Assembly: GCA_021234155.1 (NCBI GenBank)
Contig: JAJEKV010000056.1
Location: forward strand, 4,015,330-4,079,329
DNA length: 64,000 bases
Reading direction: 5' to 3'
Source: Isoetes taiwanensis
Lineage: Eukaryota; Streptophyta; Lycopodiopsida; Isoetales; Isoetaceae
A model generated the notes under the pieces. That model searched no databases and was not told where the DNA came from. It worked only from the letters and a program-made list of their open reading frames with translations. Below, piece by piece: positions 1-9,433 of the stretch (its first letter is position 1; the number at the start of each line of letters is the position of its first letter). The translations under genes and the position numbers were made by a program.

Positions 1-503
1 TGGGCTGGCGGCGAAGATGATGGTACCATTAGTAGCATTGTGAAGGCATATGCTCCTCCTCAATCGATAAACACTATGTTGGTCCTAAGAAGGATAGGCC
101 AAAATATCTAGGCATGGATTGTTATGAACCTTCTCTCGGCGTGGAGTGCCACCAATTTGTAGTAGTAAAACCAGCAGATCTAGAGACCTATCCAGTGTGG
201 TTGGGATGGACTATCTCGGATATTTGCAAAGAAGAAGGTGATGTTAACTTCAATAAGGTGCGCGTGGAATGGTGGTGTCCAGTACATCAGTTGAGTAATG
301 TCACCGATAAAGAAAGATATTCAGATTGTTGGACAAAGAGGTGGAGGAGAAATCCAAGTGATCCTGATCTTTGGCTAGACGTTGAAACCGTATTGTACTC
401 GTGGACTCCAAAAACTATTCCTAGTAAAACAGCGAGAGTTACAATACCTCAGGATGTAAGGAATAAGGTTCTCATATCCTTGGGGATGCTAGTGGAAAAA
501 TGA
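1..503 (+). pseudogene. C-terminal fragment of an unrecognised protein, frameshifted
   Basis: An open frame from the window start reads WAGGEDDGTISSIVKAYAPP and continues to about position 74. From 75 a second frame reads YVGPKKDRPKYLGMDCYEP and runs to a TGA at 501-503, so one small indel near 74-75 separates two halves of one coding sequence. The second half has a tryptophan-rich stretch (VEWWCPVH, DCWTKRWRRNPSDPDLWLD) and ends with TIPQDVRNKVLISLG. I do not recognise the family. It could be the C-terminus of a transposon protein or a decayed host gene that starts upstream of the window. The ATG at 114 is internal to the homologous-looking stretch and is probably not a true start. Confidence 0.45.
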
Positions 504-1130
504 AAAACAATTACTATGTATCTTTTCTACAGTTAATAAAAGTTGTGTACTACTTGAGTTCCATGATATATGATTTTATAATTTGAAGTTAAGGTGTGAG
601 TTTATATTCTCGTGTGTGATTATATGTTAACGTCTATTCTAGTCTAAGGGCAACAAAGTTACTAAAAAAGTGAATTTAACAAAGTTACTAAAAAAGTGCA
701 ATATAAAATTTATCCCAAAATTAAGACATAATCCCAATTTAATTGAATGATGGTTAGGTAAAATCCATGGTCATATGGAGAGGTATTTTGACCAATCCAC
801 TGTGTCAAGTTTCAAATTGGGTGCTTTTGAATTACTACCAAACTATTCGTCATCACCGATTTAGCAGTGATATTGGATCTAACCTTACTGTCACCAGTGA
901 TATCGAGTCCATGTATCTCCAATTCCATGTCTTACACTGTCACATGCCAAGTAGGTTAACTTTTAGATGTTTTTTTGACATGGAAGTAGATTAACTTTTA
1001 GATGTTTTTTGACATGGATTTCTGGTTTTCAAACGGTATTTTATCATGCCCATAAAATTATGGGCATCTTTGACATTAATTACCAATAGTCTTATGTTTT
1101 TAATAAGGATATCTTTGACATCAATTCCTA
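504..1130. other. Non-coding stretch with short tandem duplications
   Basis: No convincing gene. Two local duplications are visible: a 25-bp unit (aaagttactaaaaaagtg) near 652-700 and a unit around ttttagatgttttttgacatgg near 957-1017. A sentence-like repeat of atctttgacat occurs at 1067 and 1110, just before the TIR element. Confidence 0.5.
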
Positions 1131-2132
1131 ATCCCATCGATCCGAGACATCGGACCGCCATTCTAGAATGGGACGAGCATGCATGCCTTGCATGCATGCG
1201 GGCGGCGCATGCCCGTTCTGGTTGGGAGTTCGCTATTTTAGGCACGTTTCTGCATCCACGACTCATCGGCGCTTCCTCTTCTCTCTCAGCAGTACCTCTT
1301 TCTCTTTGAATTGTTTCCAGGCAGGGGAGGGGCTTCTTCCTGCCTGGTTGAGCCAATTTGGCGTTTCTTTCAGGCTATCCTTTTTCGGCCTTTAGCCTTC
1401 GTCCTGTGACCTTCGTCCTCGATCCTAGTTTGTAAGGAAGTTCTCTGGTATTCAGGCGGTTTGTTGGTTTCATGCGAGGTCTAGAATCCCATCGATCCGA
1501 GACATCGGATCGCCATTCTAGAATGGGACGAGCATGCATACCTTGCATGCATGCGGGCGGCGCATGCCCGTTCTGGTTGGGATTTTCGGCGCGTTTCTGC
1601 ATCCACGACTCATCGGCGCTTCCTCTTCTCTCTCAGCAGTACCTCTTTCTCTTTGAACCCACCCTCCCCCCCCCTTCTTTGTTTATTATATTTGTCGCGT
1701 GGCACGCGCGTAATCAGCCCCTCCACTCTGGGAGGTTTGTTTTGTTTCGTTTTTGTGGTGTTGGTGATGTGCAGGTACAGGTTGGCGAGCGGCATCTGTT
1801 TCGACTTCTCCATTCGTGGGTTTTGGGAGCGATTTCTCTGCCTTGCGTTTGTCTAAGCCCCTTGCCGAAGGTTTATCACTAGGGTTTTTCCTCGAAAACC
1901 CGAAAGGGCGGGGTTTTTTAATCCCGGTGATAAGCTTTCGGCAGGTACACCAGCCGCACATCTGTTAGCATTGTATTTTGGGGTCCAAATGATATAATTG
2001 GATTTTCCCTTTCTTTTTCGTGGGTAGTTCGCATGTGTGCGGCTACCCACTATCCACCATTGTAGAAAATCTGCTGAGATGAATGAGAAGCCTGGGCGGT
2101 TTGTTGAATTCATGCGAGTCCCATTCTAGAAT
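1131..2132 (+). mobile_element. Structured TIR element, tandem dimer (copies 1a and 1b)
   Basis: Two head-to-tail copies of a non-coding element. Copy 1a is 1131-1487 and copy 1b 1489-2132. Each begins with a hairpin (in 1b CGATCCGA at 1493-1500, loop GACA, TCGGATCG at 1505-1512) followed by ATTCTAGAATGGGAC (1160-1174 and 1515-1529). Copy 1b ends with the inverted complement GTCCCATTCTAGAAT at 2118-2132. 1a ends with a damaged version (gcgaggtctagaat) and is internally shorter. Both share the stretch ggcgcttcctcttctctctc. 1b also carries the palindromic GCATGCATGC repeats, a GTGGGTAG...CTACCCAC stem near 2020-2051 and the large hairpin annotated separately. No protein is encoded. Related to the elements at 4152-5666 and 15821-16733. 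Superfamily unknown; no clear target-site duplication seen. Confidence 0.6.
1863..1943 (+). other. Large covarying hairpin of copy 1b
   Basis: Left arm TGCCGAAGGTTTATCACT (1863-1880) pairs with GTGATAAGCTTTCGGCA (1927-1943); the only differences from perfect pairing inside the helix are two G-T wobbles. The apex holds a CCC-GAAA-GGG hairpin (1899-1908), flanked by the conserved CCTCGAAAA and CGGGGTTTTTTAATCC strings that recur in the two sister elements. Wobbles and a GNRA-type loop suggest selection at the RNA level. Confidence 0.6.
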
Positions 2133-3764
2133 AGTATTTTATGATGGAAAATATCGGTTTCTCACCTTTGCAGATCTTATGAAAATTATTCTAAGCTAAT
2201 TTAGCCTACAAAGTTTTTTTCAAAACCCTGGGTTTGTCATGCAAACCATTCTAAGCTAAATAAGCTAATTTAGTCTCCAAAGTTTTTTTCCATAGACTGG
2301 AATAATCATACAAAAACGTCTTTTGCATTATTTTCCAATGCTTTTTGTATTGGTCATAGTTAGTGATATTGGCTAATCGTCCTAAAGCTATTCTAAGCCA
2401 ATCTACCCCATGTTTACTAATATTATCATCCTAAATTTTGTTCACGTACAACCAATTATCAATTGCTTTTATAGCAAAGCGGGAAAGCAACCAATTATCA
2501 ATTGCTTTTATAGCAAAGCGGGAAAGGATTATGGGAGTTCAAAATGAAGCTGACCCTAAAGGGATTACAACTATTAGCTTTTGGTTTGTCTTGCAAATGT
2601 AAAGGTATTGAGTTCCTTTTAGTTCTCCCTATGAAGCATAGTCTCCGAGTTTTGTTGGGACTCATGTCTATTTATGTTCTGATCCCATTGCTTGATTGGG
2701 TTCTTGTGGATGTTAGAAAACTCTTATCTTTACATTTGTGTATTCAAGAGGCTTGAATTGCTTAGTTTGCTTAGTTTTCGCTTTAATGCTCGACATATTC
2801 CTTTTGCTTGCAACAATAGTGTGTTTGAATCTATGTCAATTTTCTTAAAGCCATAAGATAGTTATGCCAACTACTTTTTTATTGAAACATGAAATTATTG
2901 CAAATAAAAAATGTACCATTTCAATACTAGTATATGACCCATCGAATATAAGCTTAAAATATGTTGCCGAATTATATCCAAAACATGTACCACTCATTGA
3001 TATCCGACTGCCAAAACCATTGGAAAACTGGAGCAACTCTACAACTTTTCCAAATTATTGTAGCTAATGTTTAGATTTTATTTTCTTTTGGCAAAGGCTT
3101 ATAATTATGGGACACATCATGTTGTTGCTAATTGTGATGTATTTTAAAGGCACATTCACATAATAGGTCATAAATTAGGGTTTCATAAAATACTTATCCG
3201 AAGCTAACTTATAATCATAATGTGTCTACTTACGAGAGCCTCCCAGAATTTATTGCCATCTAATTCAAGAAATTTGAACGAAAATCACTCAGAAAAACCA
3301 CTGAGTGGCGGCGACTGCCGCCACGATAAGTACTTGTAATGCCTAAATAATAAGTGGACCATTTAAGAGCCATAGCTAAGAAGATTATGGTGTGAAATAA
3401 ATTTGGATACGTATTGTCCATAAAATCTCCCTTTGAACTACATCTAACAATAGAAAGAATCATTAAAAGCCCTTATAACATCCTTATGTAATCCATCATG
3501 TATTATTGTTAAATCATGTATTATTATTTTTCGGCCCTTGGATCGTGGCACACTTGGTAACATATTCCCCCTCCACAGATCCTGCTCGCCCATCTAGGGT
3601 CTTCCTCTGGTCAAACTGGCCCCTGTTGATCCGATTTTAAAGGGGACACTAAGAAACCAACCACCATTGATTAAAATAGTATTTTGGCATCTCTATATGG
3701 TACAGTCACAGTAATACAATCCAATACAACTCAAAAATACAACTCAAACATATAAACAGGATTC
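2133..3764. other. No recognisable gene; local duplications
   Basis: AT-rich sequence with only short open frames. Duplicated units occur at about 2190-2290 (around ttctaagctaatttag and caaagttttttt) and at 2450-2527 (a 39-bp unit, caaccaattatcaattgc...). A perfect small hairpin GTGGCGGC-GACT-GCCGCCAC lies at 3305-3324. Nothing else could be assigned. Confidence 0.5.
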
Positions 3765-3850
3765 CGCCATCACATGAGCCTGGGGAATCGAACCCCAGTT
3801 CCAATCCAATGCTCAAGGATTACGTCAAGCTTTGCTATGGGCACTGATTC
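3765..3850 (-). mobile_element. tRNA-derived SINE-like fragment
   Basis: Read on the minus strand, a box A-like TAGCAAAGCTTG (within 3826-3842) is followed about 35 bases later by a box B palindrome GGGGTTCGATTCCCC (3782-3796). This resembles the internal RNA polymerase III promoter of tRNA genes. No complete tRNA cloverleaf with a matching acceptor stem was seen, so a SINE or tRNA relic is more likely than a working tRNA. Confidence 0.45.
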
Positions 3851-4151
3851 TTGTAGGAGGTATGCGTTTTAGTATTCTCATCTTAGATGTATTGGGTTTG
3901 TTAATTCATTTTTAAAGTATTGTGTGGATTAAACAAATAGTCATGAGGACGAGAAGCAAAAGCGAAGACGGGCAGCAGCTAGCAGCAGGCAACATCCACA
4001 AAGCCCTTTCTTAACGAATATTCCTCATCTGTAGATTCTCCAGGTGCTCTTAATCCCTGCCTTCGAGCTTTATCTCTAATATTCTCCTCTGATCTCTTTG
4101 AAAAATGGAAAGGCCCATTTGTAAGGAAGGAAGGAAGGAAGAAAATTTTAA

Positions 4152-5666
4152 CGTCCACGGAACCCAATCGGGTTATGGGACCAGAACAAACAAAGGGGGG
4201 ATAAGCCCTAACAGATCAGAGGGCCGAAGCCCAAAAAAGTAGAACATGGGGTCCAAGCCCCGTTTCAACACAGAAATAACCAAACCAGAACGAAACAAAA
4301 AAAAAATACAGAGATATACAGTAAGTGCCCATGGATCAGATGGCCACTGATCTCGAATGATAGCTTGACCTCCCCTATAAACAGCCCACTTCCCATTTGG
4401 GCGAGCCTCTCGCGACACGCGACATAACTCTTCTTTCCGTCTACTGAGTGTCTTTGGAGTCAAGTCTTCTGGACGGAGAAGGTGGTTCCTTTCAAATGGT
4501 TGCCATGTCGCGGGATGTGCAATCGGAAAGAGCATCTTGAAAGCGCACCAAGAGGTGACGAGGACGGTCATCAAGATCGCTCCAACCATTTGGGCGAGAC
4601 AATACCATGTGCTTGGATATGCATCACACGGGTAAAAAAGCGTGCGGCTTCATCCAGTAGCAAGAGAATCACCCGTCTCCCGAATACCCACAATATGTAG
4701 GTTCAAGTATGCATCCTCGGGCAAAGTATGTGTGGATCCTCGTGCATTTGTCATCATCTTTAGGCATATCATTCACATGGTCGGGCCCGGTATGCGCGGA
4801 TCCATGTACTGCTATCAGCCCTCGTGCATATCATTCACATGCTTTCGGGCGGGCATTGTGCTAGACACCGGGCGTGGCAAATACTATGATCTCATCGGGC
4901 CGTGGCCCACAGATTGTAGCAACAACTTTAGAAGCTGCACCCAGCTTTGTAAGGGTAACTGGCGGACATTCTTTGTGGCGGGTGATGATGAGAGCATCCG
5001 CACCGTATCTTTGGCTAGGATATCCGGATGCGGCGGTTCATCGGAGCATCAAGCCTATCTCTAGCGGCATTCGGGGACGCATCGAACCGGTTGTGGATCC
5101 GGGCCGGGACGTAATAGGAATAGGTTGGGGGGCCCAAAAGAAAGGGGCTGCCCGGAGATAGGGCTCTATCGTGGGATCATAAGGCTTACCAGATGACACA
5201 GGCACCGTGATAAGGTTCTTTGCCTTGCGGGTCTCTCTGGCCATACGTTTGATTGTACGGGTCATGTTGAGGCTAAGGCAACTTGCTATATCAGTATTAC
5301 TATTTGTTTCAGAAGCTGCTCCTTAGTACGGCCGGACGTGCCCCTACATTTGCTGATGAACACACCGTCGATCGTGCGTTCGGGGTCGTACATTCGGGGA
5401 GGTAATCTTGGATCTGCGAGCTCACCTTTGCCCCCACCGTCGCATTGTCGATCGGGCACTACGGGTGCCGTGCATGAGTGTATATATTTGTGTGTTTTTG
5501 CATTTTGTATATTGGAACAGTTTGTCAGCAGGCTGATTGCTGCCACGATTTTTCCCTCGAAAACCCTTCGGGGCGGGGGTTTTTTAATCCGGGTAGTAAT
5601 CCGCTTGTTGCCCCGCTTGCTGCGCTTTTGTATTGGGTCCCATAGACCGATTGGCCTCCGTGGACG
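4152..5666 (+). mobile_element. Structured TIR element (copy 3)
   Basis: Terminal inverted repeats of 31 bp: 4152-4182 (starts CGTCCACGGA, contains CCAATCGG and TATGGGACC) and 5636-5666, matching at about 27 of 31 positions after reverse complementing. The inversion extends outward into (AAGG)n at 4121-4140 and (CCTT)n at about 5678-5692. The inner edge TGGGACC is shared with the TGGGAC of the elements at 1131-2132 and 15821-16733. The right part carries the same conserved hairpin core (5529-5607). The interior is GC-rich with many CGGG/CCCG motifs. Open frames here, including a 138-codon one on the minus strand at 4173-4589 that starts and ends inside the element, resemble nothing known. No target-site duplication was recognised. 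Confidence 0.6.
5529..5607 (+). other. Large covarying hairpin of copy 3
   Basis: CAGGCTGATTGCTGCC (5529-5544) pairs with GGTAGTAATCCGCTTG (5592-5607) using 12 Watson-Crick pairs, 3 G-T wobbles and one mismatch. The apex is AAAACCC-TTCG-GGGCGGGGG with TTTTTTAATCC following. The outer helix has no sequence similarity to that of copy 1b, but the position, the conserved core and the pairing are kept. The loop is TTCG instead of GAAA, both of which make unusually stable RNA tetraloops. Confidence 0.6.
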
Positions 5667-6870
5667 ATAAAAATACCTTCCTTCCTTCCTTTCTTCAAAT
5701 AATAATGGATTTCAAGCTGACATGTTGCCCACAGTCCTGTAGATCTTCTTTTTGACTAATGGTCCATACAATACTATGGCAAGGACCTCTTTAAGTGCCC
5801 CAAACTCTTGACAAGTCCGATTTACCGGGCCCATCACAAAATTGACGAGAAAATTGACCTAATGGTGATACACAGCCAGCAATTTTGCAATCTGCCATTC
5901 AACTTAATATGAAACTTGACTTTTCCATATACTATAAAAGTATCCAGCAGAAAGACTTTCAACTACTGGTCCAGTAATAATGAGAAAACATACAGAGTTT
6001 GCTAAGGTAAGATAGGGGACTTTATCCTCCGAACCTTCAGCAGATTTGAAGACATACGATTCTTCTTTTGTGTTGGTATTTGCAGTTACCAAGGCTAAGA
6101 AAATCCTCTTGTGATAGACCACTGTCAGAAAAGAGGCAGTTTGGCAAATCTGTTTGCTAAGGAGATTCATCCATCTCGAAAGTGAGGGGTTTCACTTCAT
6201 TGGCTTTTTCCAAAGCAGTGAGTCCAACCATAAAAGCTTTTCCAGCTTTATCCTCAGCACATGTTCTATTGAAGAGAACAGTGGGCATTTCAGTCTTGAG
6301 TAGGATTTTCCCTCTTTGTTAATGCTACTGATGTTGTTGTTTCAGATGTTATGTTATGGTGATCCCACTCTTCGAGGTGATTATGTATTTGATGTGATAT
6401 GATGTGATGTGATGGTTTGTACTTATATTTATGTGCTTCCGCAGCTAGGTAGATCCCGAGGGAGATGGGACGAATGACACGTCTATTCTTCCCCATTGGG
6501 TTCTTGCTCACCATCAAGAGCCCGATGATAGGTAAACGCCTCATGTTAGCGGGCTTGCACTGACAGGAGATATGAACTCCACTCCTATATGTGCGGGGCA
6601 TTGTATACGAGCAGGGGACGTCACAATCTCTCAATAGACACATTCATAGATGTGGTCGTCATCCCTCCCTCAGAATAAATAGCCTGCATCTGGTCACGAA
6701 GTGCAGGCGGGAAGCATTGAACTTACAGGTTTAGAGTACTTCCCAAGAGGCCATTGCAGACAAAAAAAACCTAAAAAACCCTTAAATTTTTGTTATTGGT
6801 GGAGTGTTTTTTAGCCTTGAATTTAGCGCGTATATCAATATTCTAATGTAGAATACACCGTAGAGAATCG
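5667..6870. other. Unassigned stretch upstream of the tubulin gene
   Basis: On the minus strand there are protein-like pieces: 5904-6170 (NLLSKQICQTASFLTVVYHK...) and 6290-6643 (MPRTYRSGVHISCQCKPANM...), and a short in-between frame reading MPTVLFNRTCAEDKAGKAF. They are interrupted by stops and I could not assign a family. They may be remains of a host gene or of a retroelement. Confidence 0.3.
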
Positions 6871-6880
6871 CCACGTGTCA
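6871..6880. promoter_or_regulatory. G-box in the tubulin upstream region
   Basis: CCACGTGTCA contains the palindromic G-box core CACGTG (6872-6877), about 95 bp before the beta-tubulin ATG. G-boxes are bound by plant bZIP and bHLH factors. Whether this one is used is inference from motif and position only. Confidence 0.3.
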
Positions 6881-6971
6881 TACAGTCACACCCGTTTCCT
6901 GAAGCGTCGGTGGCCTTTTCGCAAAAAGGAGAAAGAAAGCAGGTGTTTGGAACATCTCAGCTTACAAAAAA

Positions 6972-8690
6972 ATGAGAGAAATCGTACACATCCAAGGTGG
7001 GCAATGCGGAAATCAAATCGGAAGCAAGTTTTGGGAAGTGACATGTGATGAACATGGCATCGATCCCACAGGCACCTACCGTGGCGATTCTGATCTCCAG
7101 CTTGAAAGAATCAATGTTTATTTTAATGAAGCAAGCGGAGGTCGCTATGTTCCCCGAGCCATTATGATGGATCTGGAGCCTGGTACCATGGATGGTGTTA
7201 GATCCGGCCCCTATGGCCAAATTTTCAAGCCCGATAATTTTGTTTTCGGGCACACTGGAGCGGGCAATAATTGGGCTAAAGGGCATTACACTCAAGGCGC
7301 AGAACTTATTGATGATGTTCTTGATGTTGTAAGGAAGGAGGTTGAGAGTTGCGATTGCGTGCAAGGTATTTTTTTAGATAAGTTTTGCATTGTATGGGGC
7401 CCTGTTTCTTAGAAGATCCAGAAGGAAGTCGGCGCTTTTAGCTGTTTAGATTTGATCATGGTTTTTTAATGCATTCTGAGGCCAGGTTCGTTCCTTTCTC
7501 CTCTTCCCATTTCAGATTGGGTTATTCTGTCAACTTTGTTTGAAGATTTGTTTAGGGTTTAGAAAATTAGGGCTCTTAAGAATATTGGGATTGAGCGATT
7601 GGTGGCAGGGTTTCAAGTCTGCCATTCATTAGGAGGAGGGACAGGGTCTGGGATGGGAACACTTCTCATCACAAAGATGAGAGAAGAATATCCAGACAGA
7701 ATGATGCTTACATTCTCAGTTTTTCCCTCTCCAAAAGTTTCTGATACAGTTGTAGAACCCTACAATGCCACCCTTTCTGTTCATCAGTTGGTTGAGAACT
7801 CTGATGAGTGCATGGTTTTGGATAATGAAGCCCTCTATGATATTTGCTTCCGAACACTCAAGCTTTCAACTCCTACTTGTAAGATTCTTCATTTTATTTT
7901 ATTTTTCACTTTGATACAGTGCATTAGTGAAGGCAGACTATCCTGAGTTGAGTTATGTTTCAGTAACTCATGGTTAAATTATCCTTGCTATTATGCAGTT
8001 GGTGATTTGAATCATCTCATCTCAGCCACCATGAGTGGAGTTACATGTTGTCTGAGATTTCCTGGTCAATTAAATTCCGATCTTCGGAAACTTGCTGTTA
8101 ATCTTGTGCCCTTTCCAAGGCTTCATTTTTTCATGATAGGATTTGCCCCCCTCACATCCAGAGGATCACAGATGTACAGAGCCATGTCTGTATCAGAGCT
8201 CACACACCAAATGTGGGACTCCAAGAACATGATGTGTGCTGCAGATCCTCGAAAAGGCAAGTACTTAACTGCAAGTGCCATGTTTCGGGGCCGCATGAGC
8301 ACGAGAGATGTGGAAGAACAGATTTACTTGGTTCATAGCAGAAACTCTGCGTTCTTTGTTGAATGGATCCCCAACAATATCAAATCCAGCGTTTGTGATA
8401 TCCCGCCAAAGGGCTTGAAGATGTCTTCAACATTCATTGGGAACTCTACTTCTATCCAGGAGATGTTTAAACGTGTTGGACGCCAGTTTACGGTCATGTT
8501 TAGAAGAAAGGCTTTCTTGCATTGGTATACTGGAGAAGGAATGGACGAACTTGAATTCACTGAGGCAGAACATAACATGAATGATTTAGTTAGTGAGTAC
8601 CAACAGTACCAGGATGCTAAACCTGATGAGGAAGATTTGGAAGAAGAAGGACCCCGTGAACCAAAATCAAAACAACAAACATCAAAATAA
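6972..8690 (+). CDS. TUB: Beta-tubulin, three exons, divergent
   Basis: Exons 6972-7365, 7609-7878 and 7999-8690 join to 451 codons. The introns (243 and 120 bp) have GT-AG ends and sit after codon 131 and codon 221, both phase 1, the arrangement usual for plant TUB genes. The product polymerises with alpha-tubulin into microtubules. Visible hallmarks are the N-terminal MREI used in tubulin mRNA autoregulation, the GTP-binding loop GGGTGSG near residues 142-148, [17 protein letters not shown]-like sequence (here NSDECMV...) and [17 protein letters not shown] near the C-terminus. It is unusually divergent for a beta-tubulin: [17 protein letters not shown] replaces the common [17 protein letters not shown], and the acidic tail ([14 protein letters not shown]) is followed by the basic KSKQQTSK. 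All exons are open, so it is probably functional, perhaps a specialised isotype. Confidence 0.93.
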
Positions 8691-8804
8691 TTTCAGTCGA
8701 AACCTGAACATTCAAGTTATAAGCCTAATAAGCATGTTGTGAACAATTGCTCAGCAGACCTGAACACGGACAGACACAAACCCAGAAACGTGAACTTCAA
8801 ACAA

Positions 8805-8810
8805 AATAAA
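8805..8810 (+). promoter_or_regulatory. Candidate polyadenylation signal of the tubulin gene
   Basis: AATAAA lies about 115 bp after the tubulin stop codon, in a typical position. Plant signals are loose, so this is suggestive only. Confidence 0.3.
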
Positions 8811-9350
8811 TTCTGCCATTAAAAAAATGCACGTGAAGCATCCATATACAAACATTGTGCCGCTTCTTGGGAGGTTAATGAAAAAGAAAGGATTCCAGCA
8901 TTCAACTCTAATGGTTCAATGCTGTGCATAATGTACTTTTATGACTACGCAAGGTGCCCTGGAATCTAAAATACATTGCTAGATCACAATATTTCTATGA
9001 TCAAACTTCTAGAAATGTTCAATGTTTATATGGTCTTTTTGAAAAACACAAAAGATTTCAAAAACCACTACAAAGTGATTTCAATACTTTAGATCCTCAA
9101 AAATTCAAGGCTCATGTACTTATTATTTGTAAGAAGTAATGGACTCTCGTAAAAAAACAAACCCGATAGTAAATAGATGCACCAATGGAATGAAAAAAAA
9201 AAAAAAAAAAAAAAAAAGAAAAACAATTTTCTAAAGTAAAGCAAACATATGCTGCAATTTGATCCAAGTTTCAATGTTCTAATACTTTGTTATAACAAAT
9301 ATAAACAATAAAATAGAGTCTGAATACAACTATAAGCATATGTACTATGG
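8811..9350. other. Non-coding, with an A-tract
   Basis: No gene seen. An uninterrupted run of about 23 A occurs at 9194-9217, possibly the poly(A) tail of an old retroinsertion on the plus strand. Confidence 0.4.
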
Positions 9351-9433
9351 TTCCATTGCCTAAGAAGTTCGAACTCCCGCGGGGAAACACAATGTCCTAA
9401 GCAAGCACACTTCTTAACCACTCAGCCAAAGCC
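9351..9433 (-). mobile_element. tRNA-Ser/Leu-like SINE or tRNA relic
   Basis: On the minus strand GGCTTTGGCTGAGTGGTTAA (box A at 9414-9428) is followed by a long variable region and box B GGGAGTTCGAACTTC (9364-9378). GGCTGAGTGGTTAA is very close to the D-arm of plant type II tRNAs. The ends do not form an acceptor stem, so it is not a working tRNA. A piece related to the 13.0-15.15 kb repeat follows at 9622-9735. Confidence 0.5.

Noticed and set aside
1131-2132. Hammerhead ribozyme/retrozyme explanation for the structured element
   Set aside because: I looked for CTGATGA...GAAAC...GTC in the expected order around all copies and did not find it; CTGCTGAGATGAATGAG only vaguely resembles part of it.
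4173-4589. 138-codon minus-strand open frame inside structured element copy 3
   Set aside because: No known motif, and it lies between the TIRs of an otherwise non-coding element; GC-rich DNA favours chance open frames.
9351-9433. Functional tRNA-Ser or tRNA-Leu gene on the minus strand
   Set aside because: Boxes A and B are good but the acceptor stem does not pair; called as a SINE or relic.
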